A DNA stretch of 64,000 nucleotides from Paracraurococcus sp042666655. Lineage in GTDB: Bacteria > Pseudomonadota > Alphaproteobacteria > Acetobacterales > Acetobacteraceae. The notes under the pieces were generated by a model, which did not search any database, had not been told where the DNA came from, and saw only the letters and a list, made by a program, of their open reading frames with translations. The translations under genes and the position numbers were made by a program. Location: assembly GCF_042666655.1 (NCBI RefSeq), contig NZ_JBHTDE010000005.1, forward strand, positions 124,001-188,000, given 5' to 3'. Within the stretch, counting starts at the first letter, position 1. Each line of letters starts with the position of its first letter. Positions 8,869 to 16,101 of the stretch are shown one piece after another.

Positions 8869-9023
8869 GATGGTTGGGGAGGGAAACGTATTCCCTCCCC
8901 GAACTCCCCCTGCCTTTTCGTGGGCCTGGCACGCGCCGCGCGGCCGGTGCCGACCCACAGGAACAGAGGAGGGTTGGACGCACCACGTCCAACGGGAGGA
9001 TACCTCCTCCCTGGCCTTTTTCC
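8869..9023. repeat. Tripartite palindromic repeat, copy A
   Basis: Occupies exactly the space between two convergent stop codons. Parts in order: hairpin 1 at 8876-8900 (perfect 10-bp stem GGGGAGGGAA, 5-nt loop); core palindrome at 8928-8951 (5-bp arms GGCAC/GTGCC around GCCGCGCGGC); hairpin 3 at 8994-9011 (stem GGGAGGA, 4-nt loop). An extra 8-bp hairpin GTTGGACG at 8973-8993 is shared with copy B. Same family as copies B-E. Confidence 0.85.
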
Positions 9024-10022
9024 TTATTTCCGCCGCAGCGCGAAAGGCAGCGCCAGGAACCCCAGCACCACCGCGAACCACAGCGTCGCCAGCCGCACCA
9101 GGATGGTGGTGACGATCGCCGCCGCCTCCGGCACCTCGACCAGCCGCAGCAGGCCGAGCAGGCTGAAATCCGCCGCCCCCAGCCCGCCCGGCATCAAGGA
9201 TACCGCCCCGGCCACCGCCGAGAGGCAGAAGACCAGCATGCTGCCGCCGAGCCCCATCGCGGTGCCCAGCGCATGCAGCACCAGCATCAGCACCAGGCAT
9301 TCCGCCAGCCAGCCCAGCAGGGACAGCCCGAGCGCCGGCCAGAGCACCGCCGGCCGGCCGATCGCCGGCAGGGTGGCGCAGACCTCGCGCGCCCGGGCGA
9401 AGAGGCCGGGGGCGCGGCGCACCCGGCGCTCGGCCCAGTCCACCAGGTGCAGCAGCAGCCCGGCATGGGTCAGCGCCGCCAGCAGCGCCACGCAGACCAC
9501 GGCCAGCACCGCGGTCACCGCGAGGTACTGGCTGGTCAGCGCCGCGCCGGCGAGCGCGAGGAGGCAGATCGCCACCATGTCCATGATCCGGTCGCCGGCC
9601 AGCAGCGGCATGCTGCGGGTATAGGGCACGCCGTGGTGGCGGTGGAGCAGCCAGAGCCGCACCACCTCCCCCACCTTGCCCGGCGTCACGGTCAGGGCGA
9701 AGCCGGCGAAGAAATAGAGCACCTGCGCCCGGGCCGGCGCCGCCACCCCGAAGGCACGGCCCAGCACCACCCAGCGCGCCCCGCGCAGCAGGTAGTTGCA
9801 GAGCGACAGCGCCAGGCAGGCGAGGATCGTGACCGGCGAGAGCATCGCCGCGGCCGCCGCGGCGTCGCTGTCCCGGGCGAACCACAGCACCAGGCCGCAG
9901 GCGGCGAGGAAGGCCAGCAGCGTCGCGCCGGTGCGGACCAGGGCACGGCCGAGCCGCGGCGGGGCGTCGCCGCTGCGGTCCGGGGGAAGGGCCGCGGCCC
10001 CGATGGCCGGCGGGGAGGTCAT
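9024..10022 (-). CDS. Flippase-like integral membrane protein (UPF0104/YbhN-LPG synthase TM family)
   Basis: About 332 aa with seven to eight hydrophobic segments and the signatures of the lysylphosphatidylglycerol synthase transmembrane/UPF0104 family: LLRGARWVVLGRAFG, the conserved TPGKVGEVVRLWLL loop, and a late SLMPGGLGAADFSLLGLL segment. It lacks the C-terminal aminoacyltransferase domain of MprF, so a lipid-flippase-like or unknown membrane role is likelier than lipid aminoacylation. The ATG at 10022 was preferred to an in-frame GTG at 10034. It is transcribed against the histidine genes and interrupts them between hisA and hisF. Confidence 0.82.
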   Translation of the reverse strand: MTSPPAIGAAALPPDRSGDAPPRLGRALVRTGATLLAFLAACGLVLWFARDSDAAAAAAMLSPVTILACLALSLCNYLLRGARWVVLGRAFGVAAPARAQVLYFFAGFALTVTPGKVGEVVRLWLLHRHHGVPYTRSMPLLAGDRIMDMVAICLLALAGAALTSQYLAVTAVLAVVCVALLAALTHAGLLLHLVDWAERRVRRAPGLFARAREVCATLPAIGRPAVLWPALGLSLLGWLAECLVLMLVLHALGTAMGLGGSMLVFCLSAVAGAVSLMPGGLGAADFSLLGLLRLVEVPEAAAIVTTILVRLATLWFAVVLGFLALPFALRRK

Positions 10023-10243
10023 GTTGCGCTGCACCAGGCCGGCATACCCGATCGCTGCCGCCGGATGCGAGTGGCGGGCGCTACACTATGGCGCGCGTCG
10101 TCATACGGTCGCGCGAAGCGGGCGCCGGCACCGGGACGCCGGCCGGCAATCCCCAAATCCGCGCTTGACCCCCGGCGCATTCCGCCGCAAGCGCAAGCTC
10201 CGCGCCGCCGCGGCGGCCTTCCCCTTTTTCCACAGGTGGACCA

Positions 10244-11014
10244 GTGCTCGCACTCCGCGTGATCCCCTGCCTCGACGTCAAGGACGGCCGGGTCGTGAAG
10301 GGCGTCAATTTCGTCGCCCTGCGCGACGCCGGCGACCCGGTGGAACAGGCCCGCGCCTACGACCGGGAAGGCGCCGACGAGGTCACCTTCCTCGATATCG
10401 GCGCGACGCACGAGAACCGGGACACGATGTACGACGTGGTCTCCCGCACCGCGGCCGAGGTCTTCATCCCGCTGACCGTCGGCGGCGGGGTCCGGTCGGT
10501 GGAGGATGTCCGCCGCCTGCTGCTGGCCGGGGCCGACAAGTGCAGCATCAACAGCGCCGCGGTGGCCGAACCCGCGTTGGTCACCCGTGCGGCGGAAGCC
10601 TTCGGCAGCCAGGCGATCGTCGTCGCCGTCGATGCCCGCCGCGTCGCCGAGGGGCATTGGGAGGTCTTCACCCATGGCGGCCGCAAGGGGACGGGGATCG
10701 ACGCGGTCGGCTGGGCGGAGCGCATGGCGGCGGCGGGCGCGGGCGAGCTGCTGGTGACCTCGATGGACCGGGACGGCACCAAGTCGGGCTTCGACCTCGA
10801 CCTGCTGCGGGCGATCCGGGCCCGGGTGAACCTGCCGCTGGTCGCCTCGGGCGGGGTCGGCACGGTCGGGCATTTCGTCGAGGGTGCCCTGGCGGGGGCC
10901 AGCGGCCTGCTGGCGGCCAGCGTGTTTCATTACGGGGAATTCCGCATCGCCGATGCCAAGGCGGCGCTGGCCGCCGCCGGCCTGCCGGTGCGGCCCCTGG
11001 CGGAGGCAGCCTGA
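10244..11014 (+). CDS. hisF: Imidazole glycerol phosphate synthase subunit HisF
   Basis: Cyclase subunit, 256 aa, combining PRFAR and HisH-derived ammonia into imidazole glycerol phosphate and AICAR. Catalytic acids are visible in VIPCLDVKDGRVVKGVNF at the N-terminus and in VTSMDRDGTKSG in the middle of the barrel; VGGGVRSVEDVRRLL and VASGGVG are the phosphate-binding loops. It starts at a GTG (10244). About 220 nt separate it from the divergent flippase-like gene, so it probably has its own promoter, independent of hisB-hisA. hisE follows without a gap. Confidence 0.97.
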   Translation: MLALRVIPCLDVKDGRVVKGVNFVALRDAGDPVEQARAYDREGADEVTFLDIGATHENRDTMYDVVSRTAAEVFIPLTVGGGVRSVEDVRRLLLAGADKCSINSAAVAEPALVTRAAEAFGSQAIVVAVDARRVAEGHWEVFTHGGRKGTGIDAVGWAERMAAAGAGELLVTSMDRDGTKSGFDLDLLRAIRARVNLPLVASGGVGTVGHFVEGALAGASGLLAASVFHYGEFRIADAKAALAAAGLPVRPLAEAA

Positions 11015-11587
11015 ATGGCCAAGGACCTGACCAAGCCGGCGAAGAAGAAGCCGGCCAAGGCGCGCGTCGCGCTGCCGCTGGCCGCCGGCGTGCCGGTCAA
11101 GACGAAGAAGAAGGCGGCGGCGCTGCCGGTGCCGAAGAACGTGCCGGCGAAGGCGAAGAAGCCGCCCAAGGCGGTGCGCAAGGCCGAATCGCGGCATCTC
11201 CGGCCGCTGGAACTGGCGATGCAGGGCGGCGACGCCACGGTGCTCGACCGGCTGTGGCAGACGGTCGACGACCGCCGCGCCGCCGGCGACGTGGCGCACA
11301 GCCATTCCGCCCGGCTGATGGCCCGCGGCACCGCCAAGGTCGCCCAGAAGCTGGGCGAGGAAGCGGTCGAATGCGTGATCGAGGCGGTGCAGGGCCACCG
11401 CGCCGAGACGATCCTGGAGAGCGCCGACCTGCTCTATCACCTGCTGGTGGTCTGGGTGGACGCCGGCATCCGGCCGGAGGAGGTCTGGGCCGAGTTGCGC
11501 CGGCGGGAGGGCATCAGCGGCATCGCCGAGAAGGCGGCGCGGCCGAAGGGCATCGTGCGGGCGGCGCGGACGACCAAGCTGCCTTGA
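11015..11587 (+). CDS. hisE: Phosphoribosyl-ATP pyrophosphatase with basic N-terminal extension
   Basis: HisE hydrolyses phosphoribosyl-ATP to phosphoribosyl-AMP. The MazG-like all-helical domain spans about residues 65-170, with the metal-binding KLGEEAVECVIEA and LESADLLYHLLV motifs. It is monofunctional, without a fused HisI. The first 60 or so residues are unusual: a Lys/Ala/Pro-rich tract (KKKPAKA, KTKKKAAALPVPKNVPAKAK, KKPPKAVRKAE) resembling histone H1-like tails. Total length is 190 aa against about 105 for the usual enzyme. The ATG directly follows the hisF stop, so the extension is likely real; internal starts were not favoured because none follows a good ribosome site. Confidence 0.93.
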   Translation: MAKDLTKPAKKKPAKARVALPLAAGVPVKTKKKAAALPVPKNVPAKAKKPPKAVRKAESRHLRPLELAMQGGDATVLDRLWQTVDDRRAAGDVAHSHSARLMARGTAKVAQKLGEEAVECVIEAVQGHRAETILESADLLYHLLVVWVDAGIRPEEVWAELRRREGISGIAEKAARPKGIVRAARTTKLP

Positions 11588-11592
11588 AGGAG

Positions 11593-11747
11593 GGCAAGGC
11601 CCGGGGGACGTATCCTCCCGCTGGGCGCAATGCGTCCAACCCACCTCGGTTTTTTTGGGCTCGGCACTGGCCGCGCGGCGAGTTCCGACTCGAAAAAAGG
11701 AAGGGTGGGGTTCGGGGAGGGAACACTTTTCCCTCCCCGGCCTTGCC
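11593..11747. repeat. Tripartite palindromic repeat, copy B
   Basis: Starts 5 nt after the hisE stop, in the opposite orientation to copy A. Terminal inverted repeats GGCAAGG (11593-11599) and CCTTGCC (11741-11747) are perfect. Between them lie an imperfect hairpin 3 (11601-11620), the core palindrome at 11663-11686, and hairpin 1 at 11714-11738 with the same perfect 10-bp stem and 5-nt loop as copy A. Confidence 0.85.
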
Positions 11748-11799
11748 GCAGAACGACCAGCCAATCCTCCCGACCGGGCACCACCGAGGACCCCCCGCC

Positions 11800-12180
11800 A
11801 TGTCCGTCACCGGCCTGCCGCCCTACGACGATGCCAATATCTTCGCCCGCATCCTGCGCGGCGAGATCCCCTGCAAGCGGATCGCCGAGGACGCATACGC
11901 CCTCGCCTTCCACGACATCGCGCCGCAGACGCCGGTGCATGTGCTGGTGATCCCCAAGGGCCGCTGGGTCAGCGCCGCCGATTTCCACGCCGGGGCCGAC
12001 GACGCCGCCATCGCCGGCTTCTGGCGAATGGTCTCGGCCGTGGCGAAGTCCGAGGGGCTGGAGGCGAAGGGCTACCGCATCCTGTCCAACATGGGCCAGG
12101 ACGGCGGCCAGGAAGTGCCGCATTTCCACGTCCACATCTTCGGCGGCCGCCGGGTCGGGCGGATGGTGCCACCGGGCTGA
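11800..12180 (+). CDS. HIT family protein (histidine triad nucleotide-binding)
   Basis: A 126-aa HINT-branch histidine-triad protein. The triad HFHVHIF at residues 108-114 carries H108, H110 and H112; YDDANIFARILRGEIPCKRI at the N-terminus and VHVLVIPKGRW are typical. Members hydrolyse purine nucleoside phosphoramidates such as AMP-lysine; the physiological substrate is unknown. The ATG at 11800 is the only start that gives the usual length. In many alphaproteobacteria a HIT gene follows hisE, and here only repeat copy B intervenes. Confidence 0.93.
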   Translation: MSVTGLPPYDDANIFARILRGEIPCKRIAEDAYALAFHDIAPQTPVHVLVIPKGRWVSAADFHAGADDAAIAGFWRMVSAVAKSEGLEAKGYRILSNMGQDGGQEVPHFHVHIFGGRRVGRMVPPG

Positions 12181-12229
12181 CTCGCCGCCGCCCCTTGAAG
12201 CCGGGCGGCGGAGGGGCGAGACTCACCCC

Positions 12230-13081
12230 ATGGCCTCCACCCCCCAGGACGAGGCGCGCGCCGCCCTCGACGCCGCCGGGCAATTGCCCGATGCGGAGCT
12301 CGACCTCGCCTCCGTCGCGCTGCAATTCGCCCGCATCGACACGCCGGACGCCGATTGGCGCGGCGCGGCCGAGGCGCTGTCGGAACTCGCCCAGGCCGCG
12401 GTCGCCGCGGCGACCCTGCACGCGGATGCCGATGCCGGCGATGCCGAGCGGCGGCGGGAGGTGCTGGCGAGCGTCATCCATGGCCGCTTCCGCTTCGCCG
12501 GCGACACCGAACACTACGACGACCCGGCCAATGCCAACCTGATCCAGGTGACCGAGCGGCGGCGCGGCCTGCCCGTGGCACTCGGCGTGCTGTGGCTGCA
12601 TGCGGCGGAGGCCGCCGGCTGGGCGGCGCATGGCATCGACTTCCCCGGGCATTTCCTGGTCGCGGTCGAAGGCGGCCGGGGACAGGCGCTGGTCGATGTC
12701 TTCGCCGGCGGGGGCGGGCTGGCCGCCCCCGACCTGCGCGCGCTGATCAAGCGGATCGAGGGCGAGAAGGCCGAATTGCGGCCCGGCCTGCTCCGCCTGA
12801 TGGACAAGCGGGCGGTGCTGCTGCGGCTGCAGAACAACATCAAGCTGCGGCGCCTCAGGGCCGGCGACCTGGTGGGCGCGCTCGCCTGCACCGAGGACAT
12901 GCTGCGCCTGGCGCCCGACGCCGCGCTGCTGTGGCGGGAGGCCGGGCTGATGAACCAGCGGCTGGACCGGATCGGCGCCGCGCTCGGCTGCCTCGACCGC
13001 TCGCTGGCGATCGAGCCGGAGGGCGAGACGGCGCGGCGCATCCGCACGGTTGTGGAGGAGCTGCGGCACCGGCTGAACTGA
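12230..13081 (+). CDS. SirB1/transglutaminase-like protein with C-terminal TPR
   Basis: A 283-aa protein of the SirB1 family. Residues about 75-180 form a transglutaminase-like fold with LIQVTERRRGLPVALGVLWL and the HGIDFPGHFLVAVEG segment; the last 70 residues (LRLQNNIKLRRLRAGDLVGA and following) are a TPR-like helical repeat. In E. coli the homologue SirB1 has no proven enzymatic activity, and the catalytic Cys of true transglutaminases is not evident here, so the role is open. It begins 49 nt after the HIT gene in the same direction. gshB follows after 86 nt. Confidence 0.82.
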   Translation: MASTPQDEARAALDAAGQLPDAELDLASVALQFARIDTPDADWRGAAEALSELAQAAVAAATLHADADAGDAERRREVLASVIHGRFRFAGDTEHYDDPANANLIQVTERRRGLPVALGVLWLHAAEAAGWAAHGIDFPGHFLVAVEGGRGQALVDVFAGGGGLAAPDLRALIKRIEGEKAELRPGLLRLMDKRAVLLRLQNNIKLRRLRAGDLVGALACTEDMLRLAPDAALLWREAGLMNQRLDRIGAALGCLDRSLAIEPEGETARRIRTVVEELRHRLN

Positions 13082-13167
13082 GCCCCCGAGCGCCCCCTCT
13101 GGCGTCCGGCCGCCGGGAATGCCAACAAGCCGGCCGAAACGCCCGATCCAGGGGGAGAGACAGCCCG

Positions 13168-14115
13168 ATGGCAGCCTTGCGCGTCGCGGTCCAGATGGAC
13201 CCGATCGAGAGCATCAACATCGATGCCGACAGCACCTTCGCCCTCATGCTGGAGGCGCAGGCGCGCGGCCATCAGCTGTGGCACTACCATGTCCGCAACC
13301 TCGCCTTGTCGAACGGCCGGGTCACGGCGCAGGGCGAGGCGGTGACGGTCGAGCGCAAGCCGGGCGCCCACTGGTCCTTCGGCCCGAAGGAGGAAATCGA
13401 TCTCAGCACCATGGATGTGGTGCTGATGCGGCAGGACCCCCCGTTCGACATGGCCTACATCACGGCCACGCACATCCTGGAGCACATCCACCCGAAGACC
13501 CTGGTGGTGAACGACCCGGCCAGCGTGCGGAACGCGCCGGAGAAGATCTTCGTCACCCATTTTCCCGAACTGATGCCGGAGACGCTGGTGACCGCCGACC
13601 GCGGCCAGATCCTGAAGTTCCGGGAGAAGCACAAGGACATCATCGTCAAGCCGCTGTTCGGCAACGGCGGCGCCGGGGTCTTCCACATCAAGCCGGGCGA
13701 TTCCAACCTGAACAGCCTGATCGAGATGTTCACCGAGCGCAGCCGGGAGCCGCTGATGGTGCAGCGCTACGTCCCGGAGGTCCGCCAGGGCGACAAGCGC
13801 ATCATCCTGGTGGACGGCGTGCCGATGGGCGCGATCAACCGCGTCCCCGCCGCCGGCGAGGCGCGCAGCAACATGCATGTCGGCGGCCGGCCGGAACAGA
13901 CCACGCTGACCGCGCGCGAACGCGAAATCTGCGAGCGGATCGGCCCGGCGCTGCGGGAGCAGGGGATGATCTTCGTCGGCATCGACGTGATCGGCGACTA
14001 CCTGACCGAGATCAACGTGACCTCCCCCACCGGGCTGCAGGAGATCGCCCGGTTCGACGGCGTGCACCTGGAAAAGGCGATCTGGGACGCGATCGAGGCG
14101 AAACGTCGCGCTTGA
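13168..14115 (+). CDS. gshB: Glutathione synthase
   Basis: GshB, 315 aa, ligating gamma-glutamylcysteine and glycine with ATP in the cytoplasm. The prokaryotic GSH-ATP-grasp fold is clear: VAVQMDPIESINIDADSTF at the N-terminus, VVNDPASVRNAPEKIFVTHF, KPLFGNGGAGVFHI (ATP-binding), RIILVDGVPMGAINRVPA, and the magnesium site GIDVIGDYLTEINVTSPTG near the end. The ATG at 13168 follows the ribosome-site-like AGGGGGAGAG. Length equals E. coli GshB. It is followed by a toxin-antitoxin pair with its own likely promoter. Confidence 0.97.
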   Translation: MAALRVAVQMDPIESINIDADSTFALMLEAQARGHQLWHYHVRNLALSNGRVTAQGEAVTVERKPGAHWSFGPKEEIDLSTMDVVLMRQDPPFDMAYITATHILEHIHPKTLVVNDPASVRNAPEKIFVTHFPELMPETLVTADRGQILKFREKHKDIIVKPLFGNGGAGVFHIKPGDSNLNSLIEMFTERSREPLMVQRYVPEVRQGDKRIILVDGVPMGAINRVPAAGEARSNMHVGGRPEQTTLTAREREICERIGPALREQGMIFVGIDVIGDYLTEINVTSPTGLQEIARFDGVHLEKAIWDAIEAKRRA

Positions 14116-14126
14116 TTGCGGGTGGA

Positions 14127-14141
14127 CTAAGACTTAGCTAA
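14127..14141. promoter_or_regulatory. Palindromic operator candidate upstream of the Phd/PIN pair
   Basis: Two overlapping palindromes, CTAAG-A-CTTAG (14127-14137) and TTAGCTAA (14134-14141), lie 21 nt before the antitoxin ATG in a locally AT-rich patch. Phd-type antitoxins repress their own operon by binding short palindromes near the promoter, so this is a plausible autoregulatory site. No direct evidence of binding. Confidence 0.4.
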
Positions 14142-14161
14142 CGCAGCAGGAGGCATTCCCC

Positions 14162-14440
14162 ATGTCCGATGCCGTGACGATCCATGCCGCGAAGACGCAT
14201 CTCTCCGCTTTGGTCGCCCGGGCCGAGGCGGGGGAGGAGATCATCATCGCCCGCGGCAACACGCCGGTGGCCAAGCTGGTGCCGCTGGTGCCGCCCGCCG
14301 CGGCACCGGACAAGCGGCGGACCTTCGGCATCTTCCGCGGCCTGATCGAGGTGGGCGACGAGGCGCTGGACGACTGGACCGAGGAAGAGCTGAGCGAGTG
14401 GGAAGAGGGCCATCCGGGCGACCCGCTGCGCAATCCGTGA
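14162..14440 (+). CDS. Phd/YefM-family antitoxin
   Basis: A 92-aa type II antitoxin. Residues 1-50 form the Phd DNA-binding fold (IHAAKTHLSALVARAEAGEE, then IIIARGNTPVAKLVPLV). The C-terminal part, from RRTFGIFRGLIEVGDEALDD on, is acidic and intrinsically toxin-binding. A good ribosome site, GCAGGAGG, precedes the ATG. The stop TGA overlaps the GTG start of the PIN toxin by 4 nt. This is the intact relative of the broken frame at 5207-5415. Confidence 0.93.
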   Translation: MSDAVTIHAAKTHLSALVARAEAGEEIIIARGNTPVAKLVPLVPPAAAPDKRRTFGIFRGLIEVGDEALDDWTEEELSEWEEGHPGDPLRNP

Positions 14441-14820
14441 GGTTCCTGCTCGATACCCATGTCTTCCTCTGGTGGATGGCCGGGCTGCGGACGATCCCCG
14501 CCGCAACACGGGCGAGGCTCGAGGCCGCCACCGAGGTCCATGTCAGCGCCGCGAGCGGCTACGAGATCACGCTGAAGCACGCCGTGGGAAAGCTGCCCGG
14601 CGTCGGCCTGGTGGCGCGGGATGTCGCCGCCGCCATACGGAGCTGCGGCTTCGCCGAACTGCCCATCACCTGCGCCCATGCCGAGGCAGCCGGCCGGCTG
14701 CCCCGCCACCACCGCGACCCCTTCGACCGCATCCTGGTCGCCCAGGCGCTGGAGGAGGGGCTGACGCTGGTCTCGGCCGATGCGGCGCTCGATGGGTTCG
14801 GCATAGCCCGGCTGTGGTAG
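14437..14820 (+). CDS. PIN domain toxin (VapC-type RNase)
   Basis: A 127-aa PIN-fold endoribonuclease. The acidic metal-binding residues are in place: D6 in FLLDTHVFLWW, Glu in SAASGYEITLKHAVGKL, and Asp residues in HRDPFDRILVAQA and LVSADAALDGFG. The GTG at 14437 overlaps the antitoxin stop (GTGA), so translation is coupled; an in-frame upstream extension lies inside the antitoxin gene and was rejected. Phd-type antitoxin plus PIN toxin is a standard pairing. RNA target unknown. Confidence 0.93.
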   Translation: MRFLLDTHVFLWWMAGLRTIPAATRARLEAATEVHVSAASGYEITLKHAVGKLPGVGLVARDVAAAIRSCGFAELPITCAHAEAAGRLPRHHRDPFDRILVAQALEEGLTLVSADAALDGFGIARLW

Positions 14821-14854
14821 CCCCCACGCCGAGCCCGGAAAGATAGAAGGGGGC

Positions 14855-14877
14855 GCGGGGGGAATGCCTCCCCCCGC
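14855..14877. terminator. GC-rich hairpin between convergent genes
   Basis: Perfect 8-bp stem GCGGGGGG (14855-14862) with complement at 14870-14877 and a 7-nt loop. It lies between the stop of the PIN toxin (14820) and the stop of the minus-strand reductase (14885), so it could end transcription from both sides. No U-run follows. The stem resembles hairpin 3 of the dispersed repeats, but the core palindrome and hairpin 1 are missing. Confidence 0.5.
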
Positions 14878-14884
14878 TGCTTGC

Positions 14885-15988
14885 TTACGCGGCCTGCCGC
14901 GCCAGCGCCGGGTAATCGGTATACCCCTTGGCACCGCCGCCGTAGAGCGTGTCCTTGTCCAGCGCGTTCAGCGGCGCCCCGGTCCGCAGCCGCTCCACCA
15001 GATCCGGGTTGGCGATGAAGGGCCGGCCGAAGGCGACCAGGTCGGCATGGCCCGCGTGCAGCGTCGCCTGGGCCAGGTCCAGGTCGTAGCCGTTGTTGGC
15101 CATGTAGGCGCCGGCGAAGGCCTGGCGCAGCGCCTGGAAGTCGAAGGCGGCATTGTCGCGCGGGCCGCCGGTGGCGCCCTCGACCACGTGCAGGAAGGCC
15201 AGGCCGAAGCGGTTCAGCTGGGCCACCACGTGGTCGAACAGCGGCTGCGGGTCGCTGTCGGCGATGTCGTTGGCCGGGGAGACCGGGGAGATCCGGATGC
15301 CGACGCGGTCGGCGCTCCAGGCCCCGACCACCGCCTCGGTCACCTCCAGCAGGAAGCGGGCGCGGTTCTCGATGCTGCCGCCGTAGCCATCGGTCCGCCG
15401 GTTGGTCTCGTCCTTGAGGAACTGGTCGATGAGGTAGCCATTGGCGGCATGGATCTCGACCCCGTCGAAGCCGGCCGCCTTGGCGTTCAGCGTGGCATGG
15501 CGGTAGTCCTCGACGATGCCGGCGATCTCGGCCGTCTCCAGCGCCCGGGGGGTGACGAAGTCCTGGAAGCCGGCCTCGGTGAAGGCCTTGCCCGCCGGCT
15601 TGATGGCCGAGGGCGCGACCGGCAGGCCGCCATCCGGCTGCAGGCTGGGGTGGGAGATGCGGCCGACATGCCAGAGCTGCAGCACGATCCGCCCGCCGGC
15701 CCGGTGGACGGCATTGGTCACCTGCTTCCAGCCCTCGACCTGCTCGGCATTGTGGATGCCGGGGGTGAAGGCATAGCCCTGGCCCTGGCGGGAGATCTGC
15801 GTGGCCTCGGCGACGATCAGCCCGGCGGAGGCGCGCTGGGCGTAGTATTCGGCATTCATCGGGCCGGGGATCCCGCGGCTGCCGGTGCGGCTGCGGGTCA
15901 GCGGCGCCATGACGATGCGGTTGGGCAGGGCAAGCGGGCCGAGCGGGGTCGGCTGGAACAGGTCGGCGGAAGCGGTCTCGTGCGGCAT
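14885..15988 (-). CDS. Alkene reductase, Old Yellow Enzyme family
   Basis: FMN-dependent NAD(P)H:flavin oxidoreductase, 367 aa, of the NemA/xenobiotic reductase type, reducing activated C=C bonds, nitrate esters or N-ethylmaleimide. FMN- and substrate-binding elements: LPNRIVMAPLTRSRT at the N-terminus, LQLWHVGRISHP, the ligand pair in VEIHAANGYLIDQFL, RTDGYGGSIENRARF, and VAFGRPFIANPDL near the C-terminus. It is probably monocistronic: 113 nt separate it from ald upstream and a hairpin lies just downstream. The physiological electron acceptor is not predictable. Confidence 0.93.
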   Translation of the reverse strand: MPHETASADLFQPTPLGPLALPNRIVMAPLTRSRTGSRGIPGPMNAEYYAQRASAGLIVAEATQISRQGQGYAFTPGIHNAEQVEGWKQVTNAVHRAGGRIVLQLWHVGRISHPSLQPDGGLPVAPSAIKPAGKAFTEAGFQDFVTPRALETAEIAGIVEDYRHATLNAKAAGFDGVEIHAANGYLIDQFLKDETNRRTDGYGGSIENRARFLLEVTEAVVGAWSADRVGIRISPVSPANDIADSDPQPLFDHVVAQLNRFGLAFLHVVEGATGGPRDNAAFDFQALRQAFAGAYMANNGYDLDLAQATLHAGHADLVAFGRPFIANPDLVERLRTGAPLNALDKDTLYGGGAKGYTDYPALARQAA

Positions 15989-16101
15989 GGGGAAGCCCTT
16001 CTATTGTGCGTTGCACAAGAGCTGGGGCGGCCGGGGAGTTGCAAACAGGGCGGTTCGGCGCATGGCGGCCATCCGGATGCCGGATGGGAACCGCCCGCGT
16101 T

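Noticed and set aside
8869..9112. Short frames over the dispersed repeats as small proteins
   Set aside because: Similar peptides recur at all five copies only because the DNA repeats; hairpin symmetry, not codon use, is conserved.
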